Assembly (NCBI GenBank): GCA_041666965.1
Contig: JBAYFX010000010.1
Coordinates: 1 to 28,624, forward strand
Length of the DNA: 28,624 nucleotides
Direction of reading: 5' to 3'
From: JBAYFX01 sp041666965
Lineage (GTDB): Bacteria > Patescibacteriota > Microgenomatia > UBA12405
Shown: positions 8,836-16,366 of the stretch, piece after piece
Layout: each line of letters starts with the position of its first letter
How positions within the stretch are numbered: position 1 is the first letter of the stretch
Position numbers and translations under genes: made by a program
The notes under the pieces: generated by a model
Seen by the model: the letters and a program-made list of their open reading frames with translations, nothing else
The model's database searches: none
What the model was told of the DNA's origin: nothing

Positions 8836-9430
8836 CGGGTTTTGATAATTTCTCGGACAATTGCTGGTATTGTACTCCATTGTCACAGCTTTTCGAGAAG
8901 GAATTGAGTATGCTCTTATAGGTCAATCTGGCTTCAGTTAATTTAAATTTTAAAAATTCTTTTTCACCTTCTCCTTTCTCCACTTTTCCCAAATACGCTT
9001 GTGCTCGGTTAATCCATTCCACCGCCTTAAGGCTAGTTTCCCAAATCATTACGTTCTGGGGATTCTCCTCCTCCAGTCTTACTGCTTCCATCATTCGCTT
9101 ATCGGCAATTAAATTCGCAGTCTTTACTTTAGCTAAATCATTTGGAGCATAGTACCACCATAAGTTGTCTCTAATTAACTTAATTTCGTATAGAAAGAAT
9201 CCCGGCAGGACCCTGGTTTCTGGAAACCAATAACAGCTTTTATGAGTAATACCATCCTTTTTAGTTTCGGTAGTGATGGCAATTTCCCGCAACCCATCAC
9301 CCATTTTAGTTTCATAAGCAATCTCCCAACCGGCCTTTGCTATTGATAACGCCAATACACTAGTCGCTATTGTTACAAAAAGTATTATTAGGGCAAATTT
9401 CCCTAGGGTAAATTGTCGGGGAGAAAACAT
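8813..9430 (-). CDS. DUF5667-like membrane-anchored protein
   Basis: The 205-residue protein has a signal anchor at about 11-31 (KFALIILFVTIATSVLALSI) and an outer part. The outer segment from ETRVLPGFFLYEIKLIRDNL (71-90) through KVKTANLIADKRMMEAVRLE (101-120) resembles the DUF5667 pattern: a proline-glycine turn, LY-x-x-K, then helical repeats rich in K/A/R/E. This family has no fixed biochemical role; it is often encoded near ECF sigma factors, as the one at 1-484. A -10 TAAAAT sits 6 bases before the ATG. Its last 23 bases overlap the PBP gene, so it probably belongs to the PBP transcription unit. The family call rests on motif resemblance only. Confidence 0.6.
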   Translation of the reverse strand: MFSPRQFTLGKFALIILFVTIATSVLALSIAKAGWEIAYETKMGDGLREIAITTETKKDGITHKSCYWFPETRVLPGFFLYEIKLIRDNLWWYYAPNDLAKVKTANLIADKRMMEAVRLEEENPQNVMIWETSLKAVEWINRAQAYLGKVEKGEGEKEFLKFKLTEARLTYKSILNSFSKSCDNGVQYQQLSEKLSKPDENKITL

Positions 9431-9432
9431 TA

Positions 9433-9452
9433 ACTAATTTTATCAAATTAGT
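9433..9452. promoter_or_regulatory. Perfect 8-bp inverted repeat over the DUF5667-PBP promoter
   Basis: ACTAATTT, a 4-base spacer and AAATTAGT form a perfect palindrome. It covers the minus-strand -10 TAAAAT (9442-9437), which ends 6 bases before the ATG at 9430, and also touches the stop of the upstream nucleotidyltransferase gene. It could be an operator for a dimeric repressor, or a weak hairpin at the end of the upstream gene. There is no U-tract long enough for a clear terminator. Confidence 0.5.
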
Positions 9453-10216
9453 CTTGGGTGAAAGTAAGCAGCCTTAAGGTTTACTATTTCTTTTGTCATT
9501 TTTGGTCTCATATATATTCTCTGTACCCAATAGGCCACCAAGTTAAACACCGCCCAAAAATCACACTTACTTTTACATAGAGTTATTTTATTTGCCCCCT
9601 GTAGCCGGTATCTATATCCGGGCGCCGCCACTGCTTCGACCCACCTGTTTTTTCTCAACAATTCCCCGTATATGTTTTTGTTCCCAGCCACTACTTTCAT
9701 ATTAACTACGTCTACTGCCGCTCCCACACTCCTTTTTTGAGCACTTATTTCCAGACTTTGTTCTTCAAGCCACATATTAAAACAAAATTTATCTGCCACA
9801 AGTTTTTCCCCGGCCCGTCTAAACTCAATTCCAGCAACTTTAAGCCAAATCATGCCAATTGCTCGAGCTAACCAAAGCCGGTTGCTTTGAGTTATTATCA
9901 ATATATCAATATCATCTTCTCCCTTAGAGCTCAACATTGCCACTGATCCGGTTACTGCCACCATTTTAATCCACTTAATTTTTACTAACTTTTGGGCCAT
10001 ATTCTCAGCCTTTTCAATTTTATCTTGGCTGAAGTTATTTTCTATATAGTCTGCGTCCCCTCGTGGACACATTTGCCTCCATTTATCTTTGACCTGTTTT
10101 TCGGACCAAGGTTGGTTAGTTACTAACCTTAACGTAACTAGCTGGCTATTTAAATTTTGGCCATGTTTTTTGGCGCTTAAAACTGCCTCATTAATTGCTC
10201 TTTCTAATTGGTCCAC
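9443..10216 (-). CDS. Nucleotidyltransferase-fold protein (pol-beta superfamily)
   Basis: A 257-residue protein with a nucleotidyltransferase core: VAVTGSVAML (87-95) gives the GS motif, and GEDDIDILII (99-108) gives the paired acidic residues D102 and D104 that bind catalytic Mg. The 80 residues before it are helical and include WSEKQVKDKWRQM. About 150 residues follow with several Trp, Cys and basic residues but no motif I recognise. Members of this fold transfer nucleotides to sugars, antibiotics, RNA or proteins, so the substrate is unknown. The start is GTG at 10216, supported by TAAAAT (minus strand 10227-10222) ending 5 bases upstream. It diverges from the GT2-like gene and is followed after 12 bases by the DUF5667-like gene. 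Confidence 0.7.
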   Translation of the reverse strand: MDQLERAINEAVLSAKKHGQNLNSQLVTLRLVTNQPWSEKQVKDKWRQMCPRGDADYIENNFSQDKIEKAENMAQKLVKIKWIKMVAVTGSVAMLSSKGEDDIDILIITQSNRLWLARAIGMIWLKVAGIEFRRAGEKLVADKFCFNMWLEEQSLEISAQKRSVGAAVDVVNMKVVAGNKNIYGELLRKNRWVEAVAAPGYRYRLQGANKITLCKSKCDFWAVFNLVAYWVQRIYMRPKMTKEIVNLKAAYFHPRLI

Positions 10217-10221
10217 ATCAA

Positions 10222-10227
10222 ATTTTA
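10222..10227 (-). promoter_or_regulatory. -10 box of the nucleotidyltransferase gene
   Basis: TAAAAT on the minus strand ends 5 bases before the GTG start at 10216. No good -35 was found, so this is supported mainly by the recurring spacing seen at other starts. Confidence 0.4.
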
Positions 10228-10252
10228 CTCGCTTAGCACACGATTACTCGCC

Positions 10253-10273
10253 ACTGGTATAATATTTACCAGT
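10253..10273 (+). promoter_or_regulatory. Extended -10 promoter inside an inverted repeat, GT2 operon
   Basis: TGGTATAAT (10255-10263) is an extended -10 located 13 bases before the ATG at 10277. It lies inside a 7-bp inverted repeat, ACTGGTA and TACCAGT with a 7-base spacer. A repressor bound there would block polymerase directly. This promoter also argues that translation starts at 10277 rather than at the in-frame TTG at 10208. Confidence 0.6.
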
Positions 10274-10276
10274 TCC

Positions 10277-11785
10277 ATGAGCAAAAATAGCAAAACTTAC
10301 CGATTTTTCGAAATGATTCCTGGCCTTATTGCCTGGATAAGCATTACCTTTCCGGTTTGGGGTTCTTTTCTCTTTCCCAAATTGGTTGCCTACTTTGTTA
10401 TCAGCTTCTTACTGTTTTGGTTTTACCAGTCGTTTAAGTCAGCCACTTTGGCAGTTTTGGGATACTTCAAAATTAAAAAAGCCATCGCTATAAACTGGAA
10501 AGATCTTTTCACCCAAAATTATGTAACCGGCTGGCTTCCCTACAAAAACATCACCCATGTCATCATCATTTCCTCATACAAAGAACCGGTGGAAGTATTG
10601 GATCAAATGGTTTTTCAAAGTTTGGCTCATCAGCAGGATATTGACCTTGAAAAAATTATTGTAATTCTTGGTCAGGAGCAGCGGGCTGGAATTGAAAATA
10701 ACCAAGCCACTGCCGATTTTTTTACGAAAAAATATAAAAATATTTTTGGAGATTTGATTTTCACCGAACACCCACCCAATTTACCCGGAGAAATTGCTGG
10801 CAAGCATACCAATGAAGCCTGGGCTGCCCGTTATTTTAAGACAAGTTTTATAGATACTAAAAAATACTCCATCGATAATCTAACACTCACCAGCTGTGAC
10901 GTTGATACCATTTTTCACCCAAAATACTTTTCCGCACTGACCTACGAGTTTGCTTCCAACCCAGCCCGTTACGTCCGTTTTTGGCAATCTCCCATTTTTT
11001 GGCATCACAATATAAATTCCGTCCCCGCTCCAATCCGCATTATTGGCACCATGGGTAGTGCCATCCACATCGCCAACCTTCAAGAGCCTGATGGCTTGTT
11101 TTTTAATTATTCCTGTTACTCCTCTTCTTATCATCTAATTGATCGTTCCGGATACTGGGACCCGGACATGATTCCTGAAGACTGGCACATTTTCCTCCAA
11201 TCATTTTTTGCTACCGGTGGACTTGCTGCGGTTGAACCCATTTTTCTGCCGACTCTAGTTGACGCCCCGGATGGTCAAAATTATTACCAGGCAATTAAAA
11301 ACCGTTATCAGCAATGTGTCCGTCACGCTTGGGGAGCGGTTGATATTCCCTATGCCTTATCCCAAGCCATCGCCCATCCCGAAATTCCCTTTGTTCGCCG
11401 TGCTCTACGTATTGGCAAACTTCTCGAAACCCATTTCATTTGGTCCAGCAATTGGTTTATTTTGACTCTAGGCACTTCTCTTCCGGTAATCATCAATCCT
11501 ACTTTCTTCCAAACCTCAATTGGCTTTAATCTTCCCCGTATTTCCAACATCATTCTTACTATTTGTCTGCTGCCCCTCTTTGTTTTAATCATCCTCGATT
11601 GGTTGCTTCGTCCCCAAGACCAAAAGAAAACTTTCAAAGTTTTCTTTATGAATTTCATCCAATGGCCGCTCATGCCCTTGGCTACCTTGTTCTTGTCAGT
11701 TTTACCAGGTCTCCATTCCCATACTCAACTTATGCTTGGAAAGAGGCTTGAATATAAAACTACTGCCAAAAAACCCAACGCATGA
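10277..11785 (+). CDS. Membrane glycosyltransferase, family 2-like
   Basis: A protein of about 502 residues. Two N-terminal helices (about 13-52) are followed by a cytoplasmic catalytic domain, and hydrophobic segments return after about residue 390. The catalytic part shows THVIIISSYKEP (start of the nucleotide-sugar fold), SCDVDTIFHPKYF with the metal-binding D208-V-D210, IPEDWHIFLQ with the presumed base at 301-302, and RYQQCVRHAWG (343-353). The last resembles the Q/RxxRW motif of processive, cellulose-synthase-like enzymes. It probably adds or polymerises sugars on a lipid or surface glycan at the membrane. It heads a plus-strand operon with a GT39-like enzyme and a WecA-like protein, joined by an ATGA overlap. 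Donor and acceptor are unknown. Confidence 0.8.
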   Translation: MSKNSKTYRFFEMIPGLIAWISITFPVWGSFLFPKLVAYFVISFLLFWFYQSFKSATLAVLGYFKIKKAIAINWKDLFTQNYVTGWLPYKNITHVIIISSYKEPVEVLDQMVFQSLAHQQDIDLEKIIVILGQEQRAGIENNQATADFFTKKYKNIFGDLIFTEHPPNLPGEIAGKHTNEAWAARYFKTSFIDTKKYSIDNLTLTSCDVDTIFHPKYFSALTYEFASNPARYVRFWQSPIFWHHNINSVPAPIRIIGTMGSAIHIANLQEPDGLFFNYSCYSSSYHLIDRSGYWDPDMIPEDWHIFLQSFFATGGLAAVEPIFLPTLVDAPDGQNYYQAIKNRYQQCVRHAWGAVDIPYALSQAIAHPEIPFVRRALRIGKLLETHFIWSSNWFILTLGTSLPVIINPTFFQTSIGFNLPRISNIILTICLLPLFVLIILDWLLRPQDQKKTFKVFFMNFIQWPLMPLATLFLSVLPGLHSHTQLMLGKRLEYKTTAKKPNA

Positions 11786-13176
11786 CCTCCCGACTCTTCG
11801 TCATCCTCCTAATCATACTTTTCCTTTTCCTTCGGCTTCCCTCATTGTTCGAGCCAAATTGGTACGGCGATGAAGCGATTTATCTAACCCTTGGTTGGCT
11901 TCAGAGGTTGGGTTTTGTCGTCTACCGGGATTTTTATGATCACAAACCGCCCTTTATCCTGACCTTATCGGCTTTATTACCAACACTATTTTGGGCTAAG
12001 TTTTTTATTTCTGCCCTACTTGTCCCCACTCTCATCTGTTTTTACCGTTTGTGCCTTATTCGCCTCACCCGACCCTTTTCTCGCCTAGCGGTCGTTCTAT
12101 TACTCGTATTTGCTTCCCTACCTTTGCTTGAAGGCAATATTTACAACTCTGAAATAATTAATTTATGTTTGGTAATTATCGCAATATATTTATATTTTGT
12201 CCGCGGCCGCTTACTTTTACCATTTTTCGTTTTAGGAATTGCCTTCACTAACAAGTTTCCTGCTCTTTTTGATTTTCTCTTTTTACTACTAATTATCTTA
12301 GTTAACCGTTCTACTCTCCGTTCTCCTAAATATCTGGTTCGGGCTTCCGTAATGTTTCTTTTGCCTACCTTTGTTTTTGCCTTTTATTTTGCTCTCAATC
12401 ATGCTTTACCCCAATTTGTTAAATCAGCCTATTTAGATAATTATTTCTACATTTCTACCTGGCACACTGCTGGACCTTCACTATTCTGGCGCCTGGCCAT
12501 CCTGGTTTTTTCTCTTGTCGGTTTACGTATTTTGTCAAAACACATCAGTCCCAAAAAACACCTGGTTTTATGGTTATTGGCTTGGTTTCTCATTGATCTG
12601 TTTGCTTCACTGTTGTCCTCCCGGCCTTATCCTCATTATTTACTCCAAATAGTTCCCCCTTTGGTGTTATTAGTCGTTGTTTCACTTTCCTTTCGCTCCC
12701 GTAATTATTTGCCGATAGGAGTCGGAGCCGTATTCTTACTTGGCTTAACCTTTAATTTATATCAGTTTTATCATTATTCTACTTTTTCTTATTATCGGTC
12801 TTTTTATACATCAGCCCTCAGTAGTAATCTGGCTCCCTTTACCAGTTATTTCGGCCCTCATGTTTCTAAAATTAAAAAACTTTCTGACAGTTTGAAATCT
12901 CGTGTTCCTCCCCAAAGCACACTCTTATTGTGGGGTGATTGGCCCCAGGTCTACCAGCTTTCAAGTTTAGTTCCCACCTTACCCTACATCACCTCGTTCC
13001 ATGTAACCTCCCTCAATGCCCGCTCTCAAGCAATCAGTCAAATATTAGCCTCGCCTCCCACCGCTATTGCCATGCTTAAACCTTCCCCCCAATTTGATGC
13101 CCTTTACGATCTGGTTAAAAAGTTTTATCGTTTAGAAGTGGCCACATCTGATTATGAAATTTATTTACGCCGCTAA
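11782..13176 (+). CDS. GT39/ArnT-like integral membrane glycosyltransferase
   Basis: A 464-residue protein with about ten hydrophobic segments. NWYGDEAIYLTLG (26-38) carries the acidic pair D30-E31 in the first extracytoplasmic loop, and YDHKPPF (52-58) follows; both are hallmarks of the PMT_2/ArnT group, which use polyprenyl-phosphate-linked sugars on the outer face of the membrane. The C-terminal part after about residue 360 is a soluble-looking stretch (LLLWGDWPQVYQLSSLVPTL). It may glycosylate a surface polymer or protein. Overlap with the GT2-like gene is ATGA, so the two are likely to be translated together. The coding strand is strongly pyrimidine-rich, giving many L, F, S and P codons. 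Confidence 0.82.
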   Translation: MTSRLFVILLIILFLFLRLPSLFEPNWYGDEAIYLTLGWLQRLGFVVYRDFYDHKPPFILTLSALLPTLFWAKFFISALLVPTLICFYRLCLIRLTRPFSRLAVVLLLVFASLPLLEGNIYNSEIINLCLVIIAIYLYFVRGRLLLPFFVLGIAFTNKFPALFDFLFLLLIILVNRSTLRSPKYLVRASVMFLLPTFVFAFYFALNHALPQFVKSAYLDNYFYISTWHTAGPSLFWRLAILVFSLVGLRILSKHISPKKHLVLWLLAWFLIDLFASLLSSRPYPHYLLQIVPPLVLLVVVSLSFRSRNYLPIGVGAVFLLGLTFNLYQFYHYSTFSYYRSFYTSALSSNLAPFTSYFGPHVSKIKKLSDSLKSRVPPQSTLLLWGDWPQVYQLSSLVPTLPYITSFHVTSLNARSQAISQILASPPTAIAMLKPSPQFDALYDLVKKFYRLEVATSDYEIYLRR

Positions 13177-13178
13177 GC

Positions 13179-13553
13179 ATGTTCAAAAGTATTCTTTCTT
13201 ACCTTTCAGTAATTGGCAGTTTTTGGCAAGATCGTTCGAATCGGGTGCTTATATTTTGGATTTTAATAATAATTCTTGCCCAATTAGGGTTAGTCGTAGT
13301 ATTTTTTAATAGTTTTCCACCTCAAATTCCGCTCTATCGCTCACTTGTTTGGGGAGAATCCCAGTTGGCACCCTCCTCCTCTCTTTTTTTGTTACCCATC
13401 TTTTCGCTGACCCTCACCATTGTTAATCATCTTTTGGCCTTTATTCTCTTCCGTGTTGAGTTTTTAGTTCGCTTACTTACCGTTACCTCCTTAGTTTTTT
13501 GCTTATTAGCCCTTGTTCCAATAATTCAAACAATAGCAATTTTCATATTATGA
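13179..13553 (+). CDS. Small three-helix membrane protein, unknown
   Basis: Not recognised with confidence. The 124-residue product has hydrophobic helices at about 23-43, 66-90 and 98-123. The loop between the first two contains FPPQIPLYRSLVWGESQLAPS, which resembles the loop of DUF1648-type membrane proteins. It starts 2 bases after the GT39-like stop and overlaps the WecA-like gene by ATGA, so it is embedded in the glycosylation cassette and may be a partner subunit. Confidence 0.65.
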   Translation: MFKSILSYLSVIGSFWQDRSNRVLIFWILIIILAQLGLVVVFFNSFPPQIPLYRSLVWGESQLAPSSSLFLLPIFSLTLTIVNHLLAFILFRVEFLVRLLTVTSLVFCLLALVPIIQTIAIFIL

Positions 13554-14611
13554 CCTTAGGTTTTATTTTCCCTCTTCTTTTATCATTTGCTATTACTTTT
13601 ATTACCACCCCCCTCACCATCCGGTTTTTTAAAAAGAGAGGCTGGGTGGAAGATCCAGTTCTTAAACAGGCTAAAACTGGTAATGCTACCGCTCTTTATC
13701 CTACACCTCGAGGAGGTGGCATTCCTCTATTGCTTGGTTTAGTTACTTCTTTGGTGGTCTTTTTACCCCTCGATGGCCATCTTCGGGCTTTAATTTTTGC
13801 TTGTCTGTTGACGGTCGGCATCGGTGTTGTAGATGATATCTTCGACATTAGTCCCCGTACTCGTTTGATTACTAATATCTTGTCAGCCTTAATTATTATT
13901 TCTTCCGGTATCGGTATTGCTTATCTGTCAAACCCGTTTTCCGTCGGCGTTTTTGACTTGTCTCACCCCCAAATAACCTTTAATCTGTTTGGGGAATTGC
14001 GCTCAATTTGGGTACTGTCCGATTTACTGGCTTTATTTTGGATTGTTTGGGCTACCAACTTTGTTGGTTGGTCGGCTGGAGTCGAAGGTCAGTTACCAGG
14101 ATATGTTGCCATTTCAGCCATATTTATAGGACTTTTGGGTTTAAAGTTCTCATCCGATATTACCCAGTGGCCACTAATAATTTTAGCCGCAGCTCTAGCT
14201 GGAAGTTACTTGGGTTTTTTACCCTACAACTTTTTTCCCCAAAAAATCATGCCTGGTTACAGTGGCAAGAGTCTGGCTGGTTTAGTCATTGGGGTATTGG
14301 CAATTCTTTCTGGAGCTAAGCTGGCTACAGTCGCTTTTCTTTTGGCCGTCCCCCTGCTTGATTCGTTAATCGTGCTCATACGTCGTTTAGTAACTCGCCG
14401 CCCCTTAACCCTCTCCGATGGTTATCATCTTCATCACTATCTGTTAAAAATTGGTTGGCCTCGTCCGGTAATTGCCCTTACTTATTGGCTTTTTAGCTTA
14501 CTTTTTGGCATTATTAGCCTATCGTTAAACTCCAGCCAAAAGCTGGTTTTCTTTTCAATTATCCTGGTGATCTTCACTACAATTATTCTGCGCTTAACTC
14601 GGCGTATTTAG
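13550..14611 (+). CDS. WecA/MraY-family polyprenyl-phosphate sugar-phosphate transferase, atypical
   Basis: A 353-residue multi-helix protein of the family that transfers a sugar-1-phosphate to undecaprenyl phosphate. Family marks present are PTPRGGGIPL (51-60), GVVDDIFDISPRTRL (92-106), FLPYNFFPQKI (223-233), and the C-terminal DGYHLHHYLLKIG (290-302). Two acidic motifs are altered: NFxDGLDG is read as GWSAGVEG (173-180), and GDSGS is read as GYSGK (236-240). The protein may therefore use another chemistry, have shifted residues, or be inactive. The start at 13550 is chosen because it forms an ATGA overlap with the gene before; an upstream in-frame start at 13499 would lie inside that gene. 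The 3' end overlaps the convergent lipoprotein gene by 29 bases. Confidence 0.82.
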   Translation: MTLGFIFPLLLSFAITFITTPLTIRFFKKRGWVEDPVLKQAKTGNATALYPTPRGGGIPLLLGLVTSLVVFLPLDGHLRALIFACLLTVGIGVVDDIFDISPRTRLITNILSALIIISSGIGIAYLSNPFSVGVFDLSHPQITFNLFGELRSIWVLSDLLALFWIVWATNFVGWSAGVEGQLPGYVAISAIFIGLLGLKFSSDITQWPLIILAAALAGSYLGFLPYNFFPQKIMPGYSGKSLAGLVIGVLAILSGAKLATVAFLLAVPLLDSLIVLIRRLVTRRPLTLSDGYHLHHYLLKIGWPRPVIALTYWLFSLLFGIISLSLNSSQKLVFFSIILVIFTTIILRLTRRI

Positions 14612-15383
14612 CCGAAATCCAACCGCTTTTATCGTTGCCCAAATCTATTTTCCACCAGTCTGTTTTTTCTTCCAATAGGGGATAAACTTCTTGGGGGTTT
14701 ACTCTACCTATTTCACTACTGCCACTGCTCGCCTCGCTTCGAACCCGCAAAAATCCGGTTTCCGTATTAAGTATTCTTACTTTTTTTACGCTTAAGCCCG
14801 GTGCTAAGCTGCTTGGGGTTGGGGTTGGGCTAACCGTCAAAGCAAACTCACTTTTGGCCAATCTCGCCTCAATTACTAATCTTAAACCTGGCCAGCCTTT
14901 AACAAATATTGTCTGTGTTTGGTACCCCGGGAAACTAATGCTTATTTGTTTATCCCCAATACCAATATCGTCAGCCCTAAGGGGGCTGTAGCCCACCACC
15001 GTGCCGTCAATCATCACCGCCGCCTCCGACGGGTTGGTGTTAATAATTATTCCCGATTTTTCTTTATCTCCGGTTCTTTCGACGTTAATCACATACCCAC
15101 TGTCATTTTCTTTTTTTATTTTCCAATCAACCACAGTAGACGCATTTGTTGTTAGCTTAATTTTCTTTTCCCACGTAGAGTTGTCGTCGGTTACCATTTT
15201 TACCGTTACTTCTCCGGCGGTTAAACTCTTGTTTTCATACGGCGTCATTCCGGCTTCTTTTCCGTCAATAAAAACCTTAGCACTTGGCTGGCTAATTAAT
15301 TCTATTCCAGCCTTATTAATGTTCAGTCCACAGCCGCCAAGAAACAAACTGGCAATACTAATTAAAAACAAAACTTTTCCCAT
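14583..15383 (-). CDS. Lipoprotein with two PEGA domains and a C-terminal SH3-like domain
   Basis: A 266-residue exported lipoprotein. Residues 1-18 form a type II signal peptide with lipobox LGGC and the modified Cys18. The first PEGA-like unit lies at about 25-64 (ISQPSAKVFIDGKEAGMTPY) and the second at about 110-161 (NTNPSEAAVMIDGTVVGYSP). A Pro/Thr/Ser linker (TVSPTPTPSSLAPG) is followed by a bacterial SH3 domain at about 199-264 (LRVRSEASSGSSEIGRV, WWKIDLGNDKSGWISAKY). Such domains bind cell-wall or surface glycans, so this is probably a wall-associated surface protein. Convergent with the WecA-like gene, and divergent from the CapA-family gene with overlapping promoters. Confidence 0.88.
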   Translation of the reverse strand: MGKVLFLISIASLFLGGCGLNINKAGIELISQPSAKVFIDGKEAGMTPYENKSLTAGEVTVKMVTDDNSTWEKKIKLTTNASTVVDWKIKKENDSGYVINVERTGDKEKSGIIINTNPSEAAVMIDGTVVGYSPLRADDIGIGDKQISISFPGYQTQTIFVKGWPGLRLVIEARLAKSEFALTVSPTPTPSSLAPGLSVKKVRILNTETGFLRVRSEASSGSSEIGRVNPQEVYPLLEEKTDWWKIDLGNDKSGWISAKYAELSAE

Positions 15384-15388
15384 CTGTC

Positions 15389-15397
15389 TATACTATA
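15389..15397. promoter_or_regulatory. Overlapping back-to-back -10 boxes for the PEGA and CapA genes
   Basis: TATACTATA holds TATACT on the plus strand (15389-15394), 6 bases before the GTG of the CapA-family gene, and TATAGT on the minus strand (15397-15392), 8 bases before the ATG of the PEGA lipoprotein. Only one polymerase can occupy the site at a time. No good -35 is present on either side. Confidence 0.6.
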
Positions 15398-15400
15398 CCA

Positions 15401-16366
15401 GTGAGATTCATTTTTCTTGCCATTTTATTCATCTTCCTAAGTGCTGGTTTATTGGTTTTCTTTCGGCCGTCTTCTGACTACATCAACCCCCGTATGCCAG
15501 TCGCTCCCACTCCCGAGCCCTCACTTGCCCCAACCCCCACTCCGCCTCCCCAAGTCACTTTTAATTTAGTCGGGGACCTTGGCCTAGGCCGCCACATTAC
15601 TTCAACTGCCCGCAGTAAGTCTAACTTCAATTGGAGTTTTGAGTCTATTGCTCCCACACTTGAATCAGCTTCTTTTACTCTAGCCAACCTTGAGTCGCCC
15701 ATTATAAACGACTGTCCCCACGGTCCTACCGGCACCTTTACTTTTTGTGGTGATACCCGCTTTTTGCCCTACCTTTCCCGCTACCGGTTTATTTTCAACT
15801 TGGCCAATAACCATATTTTAAATTACGCCCGCTCCGGTTTTGACCAAACTGTTAACTACCTTTCCCAAAACAACATCCTTTCAGTTTATTCACATGACCC
15901 CAGTCTTTCCTACATTACTTGGATCAAAGAGGGAATAAGTTTTGGCATGGTCGGTTATGATTTTATTACCTTTCCTAATTTGGATCCAAGTCAAATTGTT
16001 GAATTAGTCACCCAAAAAAATCCCACCGTCGACTGGTTAATTGTCTCCCTTCATTGGGGTAATGAATATCTACCCCAAGCCGAAACCTGGCGGGTAAATT
16101 TAGCCCGTCAGCTGGTTGATGCCGGTGCCGATATAATCCACGGGCACCATCCTCATGTTTGGCAGGAGCCGGAAACTTATTTAGGCAAGCCTATTTTCTA
16201 CTCACTTGGAAACTTCGTATTCGACCAAAGTTGGTCCTACGAAACCTCACATTCCAAATTAGTCCAAATGACCGTAACTAAGTCTGAAATTAAGTCCATT
16301 GATTACTTGCCCTATGAAATTTATGCTAATTCCCAACCCCGCCTATTGCCTCAACCAACTCAGTGA
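15401..16366 (+). CDS. CapA-family (PGA_cap) metallophosphoesterase-like surface protein
   Basis: A 321-residue protein with an N-terminal membrane anchor (1-22), a Pro-rich spacer (about 33-50, containing PTPEPSLAPTPTPPP), and a CapA domain. Domain marks are FNLVGDLGLGRH, LANLESPI, FNLANNHILNY, VSLHWGNEY, IIHGHHPHVWQ and FYSLGNFVFDQ, which fit the metal-binding residues of the calcineurin-like fold. The family is named for poly-gamma-glutamate capsule synthesis, but many members have unknown substrates. The start is GTG at 15401, supported by a TATACT box ending 6 bases before it. Its last 7 bases overlap the convergent LOG-like gene. Confidence 0.88.
   Translation: MRFIFLAILFIFLSAGLLVFFRPSSDYINPRMPVAPTPEPSLAPTPTPPPQVTFNLVGDLGLGRHITSTARSKSNFNWSFESIAPTLESASFTLANLESPIINDCPHGPTGTFTFCGDTRFLPYLSRYRFIFNLANNHILNYARSGFDQTVNYLSQNNILSVYSHDPSLSYITWIKEGISFGMVGYDFITFPNLDPSQIVELVTQKNPTVDWLIVSLHWGNEYLPQAETWRVNLARQLVDAGADIIHGHHPHVWQEPETYLGKPIFYSLGNFVFDQSWSYETSHSKLVQMTVTKSEIKSIDYLPYEIYANSQPRLLPQPTQ

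Noticed and set aside
10208..10276. Longer N-terminus for the GT2-like protein from a TTG
   Set aside because: It would cross the promoter with the extended -10 and the divergent gene start; the first residues show no family similarity.
13499..13549. Longer N-terminus for the WecA-like protein
   Set aside because: It lies wholly within the preceding gene, and the ATG at 13550 makes a typical ATGA junction.
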